Below, piece by piece: positions 37,836-43,808 of a stretch of DNA of 43,808 nt; position 1 is the first letter of the stretch; each line of letters begins with the position of its first letter. The DNA is from Candidatus Pseudogracilibacillus intestinigallinarum (lineage in GTDB: Bacteria; Bacillota; Bacilli; Bacillales; Amphibacillaceae). The notes beneath the pieces were generated by a model. It was given only the letters and a program-made list of their open reading frames with translations. It was not told where the DNA came from and did not search any database. The translations under genes and the position numbers were made by a program. The stretch lies in contig DXHX01000126.1 of the NCBI GenBank assembly GCA_019113205.1, positions 1 through 43,808 on the forward strand, given 5' to 3'.

Positions 37836-37861
37836 ATGTAAAAATACAAGGAGGAAGCATA

Positions 37862-39088
37862 ATGGCTTTTCCGACGAAATTCACGCATATTTCTCTGTTT
37901 TTTTTAACTATTACAGCTTTATCTGGTATATGGATGAGACTATATTTTGTCGCACCTAATGCCCAAACCTTACCTTTTGAACATATTTTACATGGACACT
38001 CTCATATGGCTATTTTAGGTTGGACTTTTCTTGCCATGTTCGTTCTCTATGTAAAATTGACCTGGGAATCGATGCCAAAGAAAAAACATGCGATTGCTAT
38101 TCTTTATACGATATTAGTCGTGACTTTAATGATGTTTATCGCCTTTTTATATGAAGGGTATGCGACATATTCAATTATTTTATCTGTTATACATATTTTC
38201 GTAGAATATTGGGTCATTATTTTTATTTGGATAACATTAAAATATATCCCTCATATGACAAGAACTCCTCGTCGTTTTATGTATGCGAGTTTACTTAGTT
38301 TATTTTTATCTACACTTGGACCATTCAGTTTAGGTGCAATTGCAGCTAATGGATTAAGGGAATCCCCATTATTTGAAATGGCTATTTATTTTTACTTACA
38401 TTTTCAATACAATGGTTGGCTTTTCTTTATGTTAATCGGACTGTTTTTATTCTTTTTACAAAAGAATAAAATAACATATAACGAAAAATGGATCCAGCGT
38501 AGTTTTTGGATATATTTCATTAGTTTATTTCCAGCTTATTTTTCTGCTATATTATGGTACGACATAGGTATAGGTGGTTATATTGCTGCTTTCATTGGTG
38601 TAATTGGACAATGCATCGCTATTCTACTTTTAATCGGTACGATATTCCCTGCTTATCATTCATTTCATGCATTGTTTAGCAAACATATGAAAATTTCGTA
38701 TATATTTGTTGCCTTCATCCTTTTAATGAAACAGTTCATGGAATTCGGATTATTAATACCGGGCTTTTCATCCTTAATTTATGAAACTCGTTCTGTCATT
38801 ATTGGATATTTACATTTGACTCTTTTAGGCTTTATTACGATGTTTATTTTAAATTTATATCAAAGTACCCAATTATTAGATGAAACAAAAAAACGAGTAA
38901 CATATGGAATTGCTATTTTTTTAGGTGGTTTCGTAGTACAAGAAGTTATTTTATTTTGTTCAGCATTATTTGCATGGACAAATGGTTGGATCATCCCTTA
39001 TCAAAATGAACTCTTATTAAGTGCGACAATTTTATTATTAGTCGGTATATGTTCGATTTGGACAACCGTATGTAAACAAACAAAATGA
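37862..39088 (+). CDS. Uncharacterised multi-spanning protein with heme-copper-oxidase-like histidines
   Basis: 408 residues with about twelve membrane segments. Conserved-looking histidines lie in the membrane: HGHSHMAILGW near residue 44-54, YLHFQYNGW near 180 and GYLHLTLLGF near 318. The arrangement is like that of small cbb3/NorB-type heme-copper oxidase subunit I homologues, a poorly described family; the histidine patterns suggest heme binding. Copper and proton-channel residues cannot be shown by eye. A strong AAGGAGG lies before the ATG. No other respiratory gene is next to it. Function unknown. Confidence 0.6.
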   Translation: MAFPTKFTHISLFFLTITALSGIWMRLYFVAPNAQTLPFEHILHGHSHMAILGWTFLAMFVLYVKLTWESMPKKKHAIAILYTILVVTLMMFIAFLYEGYATYSIILSVIHIFVEYWVIIFIWITLKYIPHMTRTPRRFMYASLLSLFLSTLGPFSLGAIAANGLRESPLFEMAIYFYLHFQYNGWLFFMLIGLFLFFLQKNKITYNEKWIQRSFWIYFISLFPAYFSAILWYDIGIGGYIAAFIGVIGQCIAILLLIGTIFPAYHSFHALFSKHMKISYIFVAFILLMKQFMEFGLLIPGFSSLIYETRSVIIGYLHLTLLGFITMFILNLYQSTQLLDETKKRVTYGIAIFLGGFVVQEVILFCSALFAWTNGWIIPYQNELLLSATILLLVGICSIWTTVCKQTK

Positions 39089-39140
39089 GATAGTACCAAC
39101 CTACTAATTGAACTGAAACATATATTAGGGTAACTAAAAA

Positions 39141-39180
39141 AACGGTCATATTTATCTTATCTCGATAAAATACGACCGTT
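39141..39180. terminator. Bidirectional terminator after the membrane protein and the amylase-like gene
   Basis: AACGGTC (39141-39147) pairs with GACCGTT (39174-39180), with inner TATTTATC/GATAAAATA pairing; A7 precedes and TTTTG follows. It lies between the two converging genes. Confidence 0.7.
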
Positions 39181-39212
39181 TTGTGTAATTCAAAACTAGT
39201 AATGTCTTAATT

Positions 39213-40721
39213 TTATTTTCCCGCTTGCTTTTCACGTTTTTTCTGTTTAATGGATAACATAATAATCGCTCCGACAAAGACGATAAATACTCCAGCAACA
39301 AAACCGATGAAAGCCCAGTTAAATCCTTTACGACCTTCAATAATAAATACTTCTGCGGATTCTCGTTCCATTCCAATTAAAAATTCGCCTTCATCGTTTG
39401 CGCGAATTGTATCATCATGGATTAACCCACGTAATTGGAATTCTTCATCAACCTCATCAATTGTTACTGTATGTGATTCACTATCATTATTAATCGCTAC
39501 ATAAATCGAACGATCATCATAAGTTCGCTTAAATAAGCTCATTCCTTGTTCAGAAGTGACGTGTTCTATATCGCCATGTGTAAACTGCTTGTATTGTTCA
39601 CGCATGGCAGCCATTTGTGAAAACACATCTTTTACATCTGGATCTGCACTTGAATAGTCTACAAAATATTGGTTTTCAGGATATCCCGGTCCATACATTG
39701 GCACTTCAGAACCTTGGTACACAATCGGTACTCCAGGAGTTAAATATAAATAAGCTAAAGCAATTTGCCAAGTAGTAACCCGATTTCTTCCATTATCTCC
39801 AAAATTATTAGAGAAACGAGGAGTGTTTAAGTTATCAACATATAATAAGTCACGAATATCATCTGTTAATGACGTTTCTTCGAATACTTTTGAAACAGGT
39901 TCGTCTGGTTTCGTAAACACTTCATTTGCCGCAGTATAAAATTCTTGGTTTGCAACGGCATCTAAATGTTCATTTTCAAGTAAATGAGTGACATCTCCAT
40001 CATTTTGTAATGTTGTAGCAATAAGATAAAAATTTGGGTCCTTTTTCTTCAATTCAAATGCAATCGTTTCTAATAGATCCCCATCTGTTTCATCTGCATG
40101 AGCAAATTGAAAACCATCTACTTTCGCTTCTTCCATCCAAAATAATGCTACATCTTGTAAATATGCTTGTACTTCTTCATTTGATTGATCAAAGGCTACG
40201 ACTTCTTCCAACCATTCTGTCGCTTCATATGCTGGTGTTACTTCGACTTCTTTAAACCAATCTGGATGTTCTTCTACTAGTGGACTTGATTTTGCCACAT
40301 AGTTTAAAGGAATTTCTAACATAATCTTCATGCTTAAATCATGTGCTTTTTCCACTAATGTATGAATATCTTCCATCGAGCCGAACTCATCTTCTACTTC
40401 ATAAAAATCTTCTACCCAATATCCATGATATCCACCAACAGCATTTTCCATGACTGGCGATAAAGATATCATCGTAAATCCGCCTTCTTCAATTTCTTCA
40501 ATCATCTTTGTAATTCCATCAATATCCCCACCATTATACGTATATGGATCATGAATATCGACTTGATCACTCGATGCTTGACGGCCGTTATTGTAACGGT
40601 CTACGAGAAGGTCATAAATAATTTCATCTTGAATCGTTCTTTTGTCATCTGCTTTTACTTGAAAAGGATTCATCGTAAAAACTAATAAAGGAACGATAAA
40701 TAAAATGAATAATCGCTTCAT
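39213..40721 (-). CDS. Membrane-anchored alpha-amylase-like protein without catalytic residues
   Basis: 502 residues from ATG 40721, eight bases after GGAG. A signal peptide (cleavage near VKA-DD at 24), a GH13 barrel and domain C (about 30-460), a C-terminal membrane helix (about 468-490) and a basic cytoplasmic tail are visible. The fold is still recognisable (GGYHGYWVEDFYEVEDEFG, LTPGVPIVYQGSEVPMYGPG). The four catalytic regions are degenerate: region I DVVxNH is E136-IPLN-Y141; region II GFRxDxxKH is GFQFAHAD, with nucleophile Asp replaced by A207 and Arg by Q205; the acid/base Glu of the GE pair is T236; DNHD is DNLN, so the third Asp is N299. It cannot be an ordinary amylase; a sugar-binding or structural role on the cell surface is possible. 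It is followed downstream by a convergent gene; yisL lies upstream on the same strand. Confidence 0.85.
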   Translation of the reverse strand: MKRLFILFIVPLLVFTMNPFQVKADDKRTIQDEIIYDLLVDRYNNGRQASSDQVDIHDPYTYNGGDIDGITKMIEEIEEGGFTMISLSPVMENAVGGYHGYWVEDFYEVEDEFGSMEDIHTLVEKAHDLSMKIMLEIPLNYVAKSSPLVEEHPDWFKEVEVTPAYEATEWLEEVVAFDQSNEEVQAYLQDVALFWMEEAKVDGFQFAHADETDGDLLETIAFELKKKDPNFYLIATTLQNDGDVTHLLENEHLDAVANQEFYTAANEVFTKPDEPVSKVFEETSLTDDIRDLLYVDNLNTPRFSNNFGDNGRNRVTTWQIALAYLYLTPGVPIVYQGSEVPMYGPGYPENQYFVDYSSADPDVKDVFSQMAAMREQYKQFTHGDIEHVTSEQGMSLFKRTYDDRSIYVAINNDSESHTVTIDEVDEEFQLRGLIHDDTIRANDEGEFLIGMERESAEVFIIEGRKGFNWAFIGFVAGVFIVFVGAIIMLSIKQKKREKQAGK

Positions 40722-40757
40722 AACTGACACTCCATTTTCTTTATTTTTCATAAAAAA

Positions 40758-40813
40758 GGTTGGGAGTCACCGTGTTTATATCGTCTAAACGTATAGACAC
40801 ACATGTCCCAACC
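40758..40813 (-). terminator. Rho-independent terminator of yisL
   Basis: GGTTGGGA (40758-40765) pairs with TCCCAACC (40806-40813), with an inner GTGT/ACAC part; T6 follows on the minus strand. Confidence 0.75.
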
Positions 40814-40820
40814 CCAATTT

Positions 40821-41174
40821 TTAAGGTAATATTCCTAAAGGTAAGCGAGTGAATCCTAAAATAATTGCAACTAATGCACTTACAACAAATACAATCCACC
40901 ATGTTTTTGTTGATTTTTGTTTGTTTGTTTTTACCGTAATCATTTCGATTGCAACGATAGCTAACAATCCAGCAATAATTTTAATAATTAGTTCCCCACT
41001 TATTTTCGTATATTCGGCAAACAAACTTCCACCTGAATATAAAATAAGTAAATAATCAAGGCGTAAAATCATATGAAGCATTTTCCCTTGTTTTTTCCCT
41101 TGCTTGTAGAAGCCCACAACGACGAATAATAATATAAAGGCTACAACCCAAGCAGTAATATGTAAATGAGCCAT
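40821..41174 (-). CDS. yisL: YisL family membrane protein (DUF1516)
   Basis: 117 residues from ATG 41174, with AAGGAAGGGG upstream; the frame extends to 41201 without support. Four membrane segments; the opening MAHLHITAWVVAFILLF and the segment KMLHMILRLDYLLILYSGG match B. subtilis YisL. Function unknown. It is a monocistronic unit ending at 40758-40813 and is followed by the amylase-like gene. Confidence 0.88.
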   Translation of the reverse strand: MAHLHITAWVVAFILLFVVVGFYKQGKKQGKMLHMILRLDYLLILYSGGSLFAEYTKISGELIIKIIAGLLAIVAIEMITVKTNKQKSTKTWWIVFVVSALVAIILGFTRLPLGILP

Positions 41175-41425
41175 GTTTCTTTCCCCTTCCTTTTCTAACA
41201 ATATAATTATAAAATAGCATTTTACTGTACCATTGCATTATATCATGTCCCGATTGCAAATTCATACATTATAAATTCGACAAATTTATGAGAATTACGG
41301 ATGACACGATGAATTACCAACTAAGTTTGCACGGTTGCGATTCTTTCATATACGATATACACTAATATATATATCATTTTCAACATATTTAGGAAGCTAT
41401 ATAAACAGTGGGCGGAGGATGAATC

Positions 41426-42409
41426 ATGCGAAAAAAAGTACTTATTGCAAACAGATTAGACCAAACTATTATTGATCAATTAGATGAACAATTTGACCTT
41501 TCTTATATCAAAACATATGAAGCAACAAAGGAAGAATTGTATGATGCCGTAAAAGATGTCCACGGTATAATTGGACATGGTATTACTATTGATAAACCAT
41601 TGCTAAAAGAAGCAAAAAAATTAGAGATTGTATGTAATATTTCAGTTGGGTTTAATAATTTTGATGTCGAAGCGATGAAACAATACAATGTTATGGGAAC
41701 AAATACACCTGACGTTCTTACTGATACGGTTGCTGATGTTATTTTTGGATTACTTATTGCAACAGCTAGAAGAATTCCAGAAATGGATCGCCTCGTTAAA
41801 GATGGAAAATGGAAGAAAAATATGTATGAACAATTATATGGATTAGATGTTCATCATAAAAAAATTGGAATTATCGGGATGGGGCGTATCGGGGAAGCTA
41901 TTGCAAATCGTGCTCATCACGGTTTCCATATGGATGTTCTTTATCATACTCGTTCCCGTAAATATGAAGCAGAGGAAAAATTTGATGCTGTTCACTGCTC
42001 TTTAGAAGACCTTTTACAACAATCGGATTATGTCGTTTTAATGACACCATTAACTGAAGAAACAAAGGGATTATTAAGTTTACGAGAATTTCAACTGATG
42101 AAGGATACAGCTATTTTCATCAATGGTTCACGTGGTCAAACGATTGTAGAAAAAGACTTAATTACCGCTTTAGAGACGAATGAAATTGCCGCAGCAGGCT
42201 TAGACGTATTTGAAAAAGAACCAGTTGACCCGGACAACCCTTTATTAAAAATGAATAATGTTGTCACATTGCCACATATTGGTTCTGCTACATATGCAAC
42301 AGAACTAAAAATGGCAACATTAGCATATGAAAATCTCTGTAAAGGTTTAACGAATGAAATGCCTATAACACTTGTAGATAAAGCTATGTGGGACTTAAGA
42401 AAAAAATAA
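41426..42409 (+). CDS. D-isomer 2-hydroxyacid dehydrogenase (glyoxylate/hydroxypyruvate reductase type)
   Basis: 327 residues. The NAD(P)-binding motif GMGRIGEAI is in the Rossmann domain; the catalytic Arg, Glu and His are in INGSRGQT, DVFEKEP and LPHIGSA. The protein is closest in type to GhrB/YvcT-like 2-ketoacid reductases, which act on glyoxylate, hydroxypyruvate or 2-ketogluconate; the true substrate is not determinable. GGCGGAGG lies before the ATG. The upstream spacer (41175-41425) has no gene. It ends at its own terminator. Confidence 0.85.
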   Translation: MRKKVLIANRLDQTIIDQLDEQFDLSYIKTYEATKEELYDAVKDVHGIIGHGITIDKPLLKEAKKLEIVCNISVGFNNFDVEAMKQYNVMGTNTPDVLTDTVADVIFGLLIATARRIPEMDRLVKDGKWKKNMYEQLYGLDVHHKKIGIIGMGRIGEAIANRAHHGFHMDVLYHTRSRKYEAEEKFDAVHCSLEDLLQQSDYVVLMTPLTEETKGLLSLREFQLMKDTAIFINGSRGQTIVEKDLITALETNEIAAAGLDVFEKEPVDPDNPLLKMNNVVTLPHIGSATYATELKMATLAYENLCKGLTNEMPITLVDKAMWDLRKK

Positions 42410-42414
42410 ACAAT

Positions 42415-42466
42415 AAAGATTCATCGTATGCGTTTTTCGTTCATTTCATACGATGAATCTTTTTAC
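42415..42466. terminator. Terminator of the hydroxyacid dehydrogenase gene
   Basis: AAAGATTCATCGTATG (42415-42430) is perfectly complementary to 42447-42462 and is followed by further T residues on the plus strand. Confidence 0.85.
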
Positions 42467-42562
42467 ATGTTCATATTTTATATTTGGCGTAATTCTCTTA
42501 TTCTCTACTTTCTTTACAATCAATGTTTCATTTATTTCTTCTTTATAGCGTGAAATTTGCCA

Positions 42563-43808
42563 CTATTTTATCTTAAATGTAGTTTTACTATAACCTTCCT
42601 TTGTTTTTGTTACTTCTAACATCGCTGGAAAGATGGACTTCAACTCTTCTACATGTGAAATAACACCGATCATTCTACCTGATTGCTGCAGTTGTACGAG
42701 GGCATCGATTGCTTTTTGTAACGATTCATCATCCAATGAACCAAATCCTTCGTCAATAAACATCGTTTCAATCGATACACCACCTTGGAAGCTTTGGATG
42801 ACATCAGACATACCTAGAGCTAAACATAAAGAAGCGATAAACTTTTCCCCACCTGATAATGTTTTTACATCTCGAGTTAGGCCAGTATATGCATCATATA
42901 CATCGATTGCTAAACCACTCTGTCTCCCATGTGTTTCCTGTCGCTCACTACGGATTAAATAATATTGCCCATTTGTTAAAGAGTGGAAACGTTCATTGGC
43001 AGCCTGTGTGATTTGATCTAAATAATCAATTTGTAAATAACGTTCAAACGATATTTTCAAATTATTTTGTCCGCGAAGCGCATCATATACATCTTCTACG
43101 ACGACGACTTCTTCCTCAATTCCTTTTACACGTGTTGAAAGTTCTTCAATATTTCCTTTTAATTCATGTATACGCTCTGATTGATGTTTCGTCTTTTGTA
43201 ATTTTTCAAACGCATGCTCATAAGTTATTTTCAATTGATCTACTTCTGCTTTTAATGCTGTCGTATCTACTTTTTGTTTATGTTGTAATAGATTATTTAA
43301 TTCTTCCAGTTGATGTTCAACGAGTGATTTTTGATCATAATATGCTCGGATTTCTTGTTGTAATTGATTACGATCATCTTCTTGTAATTTCGCCGCTTCA
43401 TAATTTTCTACCGTCTCAAAAGAGGCTCGTGCTAGTTGTGATTGAAATGTTTCTTCCAATTTTGTGACCTTTTTTTGTGCGTCTTGGATCGTTTCTTTCA
43501 TATGTTGTATAGATTGAGTGACAGCTAAATGTTCCTTTTCTGTTTCGCGCATATTCGTTTCTGCTCGTTTAAATTGTTCTTCTTTTTGTCGGACCGTTGT
43601 TCGTGTTTTTTGTAAATAGGATTGCAATCGGTCTATTTGTTGAATTTCTTCTGGAATTTCTTTCTTATCAGCTATAAATAAGGAAGTTTCTGAGCGATAT
43701 GTCGCATTTTCCTCTGCATACTTTTGATCCAGTTCTTCTTTTTTCTTGCGTTGTACTTTTATATCTTCTTCTAATGCACCAACCGCTTTACGATTCGTAT
43801 CATACTCT
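42563..43808 (-). CDS. sbcC: Exonuclease SbcC, C-terminal part (gene continues beyond the window)
   Basis: The frame is open to the right edge of the window; about 415 residues of the C-terminus are present and the N-terminal ATPase part is missing. Long coiled-coil segments rich in Glu, Gln and Lys (upper half) lead to the C-terminal ABC ATPase lobe: the signature LSGGEKFIASLCLALGMSD, the Walker B and D-loop MFIDEGFGSLDD and the H-loop VISHVEELK. SbcC works with the nuclease SbcD on hairpins and DNA ends. The gap 42467-42562 holds nothing else. Confidence 0.92.
   Translation of the reverse strand, partial: EYDTNRKAVGALEEDIKVQRKKKEELDQKYAEENATYRSETSLFIADKKEIPEEIQQIDRLQSYLQKTRTTVRQKEEQFKRAETNMRETEKEHLAVTQSIQHMKETIQDAQKKVTKLEETFQSQLARASFETVENYEAAKLQEDDRNQLQQEIRAYYDQKSLVEHQLEELNNLLQHKQKVDTTALKAEVDQLKITYEHAFEKLQKTKHQSERIHELKGNIEELSTRVKGIEEEVVVVEDVYDALRGQNNLKISFERYLQIDYLDQITQAANERFHSLTNGQYYLIRSERQETHGRQSGLAIDVYDAYTGLTRDVKTLSGGEKFIASLCLALGMSDVIQSFQGGVSIETMFIDEGFGSLDDESLQKAIDALVQLQQSGRMIGVISHVEELKSIFPAMLEVTKTKEGYSKTTFKIK

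Noticed and set aside
39213-40721. Functional alpha-amylase
   Set aside because: All catalytic residues of the GH13 regions are replaced.

Overview
This window is an AT-rich chromosomal segment of an endospore-forming Firmicute, most likely of the family Bacillaceae; the genus is not resolved. Signs are the spoVA genes, a Spo0E-like phosphatase, a YhcN/YlaJ-type lipoprotein, SR1P, RpoY/RNase J1, KtrC/KtrD, DarB, MecA/Spx/CoiA, Gram-positive ribosome-binding sites and many Rho-independent terminators. No rRNA, tRNA, phage, insertion sequence or CRISPR array was seen. The content is core-type genome, but it joins loci that lie far apart in Bacillus subtilis (pdh-rnjA-ktrC, yku, yjb, yit and yis groups), so it is a rearranged mosaic of conserved blocks.

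Layout. 1-660: an SR1-like dual-function RNA gene with a consensus sigma-A promoter and two CcpN-type boxes, encoding SR1P. 689-5482 (-): pdhABCD. 5911-8712 (+): def, then rpoY-rnjA. 8934-11558 (-): darB, a DHA2 exporter and ktrC. 11798-14046: ykyB and a DMT transporter (+), a 58-aa Spo0E-like protein (-) and signal peptidase I (+). 14094-16086 (-): a 26-aa membrane peptide, ktrD and a ywpF-like gene. 16228-18545 (+): a sporulation lipoprotein with spoVAC, spoVAD and spoVAEb. 18759-19108: a striking array of exactly 21-bp tandem repeats behind a good promoter. 19541-23522 (-): cstA, a small CC-ending protein, an ArsA/Get3-like ATPase and a YogA-like reductase. 23837-28547 (-): spx, mecA, coiA and pepF. 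29116-33936: trpS (+), yjbA and a small membrane protein (-), fabH-fabF (-) and a DUF2929 gene (+). 34169-37783: moaE-moaD, yitW and yitV (-), yitU and an Nfu-N domain gene (+). 37862-43808: an uncharacterised heme-copper-oxidase-like membrane protein (+), a membrane-anchored alpha-amylase-like protein that has lost its catalytic residues, and yisL (-), a 2-hydroxyacid dehydrogenase (+) and the 3' part of sbcC (-).

How the genes work together. SR1/SR1P, pyruvate dehydrogenase and CstA belong to central carbon metabolism. DarB, KtrC and KtrD form a potassium/cyclic-di-AMP neighbourhood. The spoVA group and its lipoprotein serve spore dipicolinate uptake and germination. Spx, MecA and CoiA belong to the ClpXP/ClpCP stress and competence network.

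The observations most worth following are the 21-bp array, the catalytically dead amylase homologue, the CstA-CC-ArsA cassette, the CcpN-SR1 promoter, a near-identical terminator hairpin present twice 18 kb apart, and an Fnr/CRP-type palindrome upstream of spx. All calls come from reading the sequence; no database search or folding program was run.
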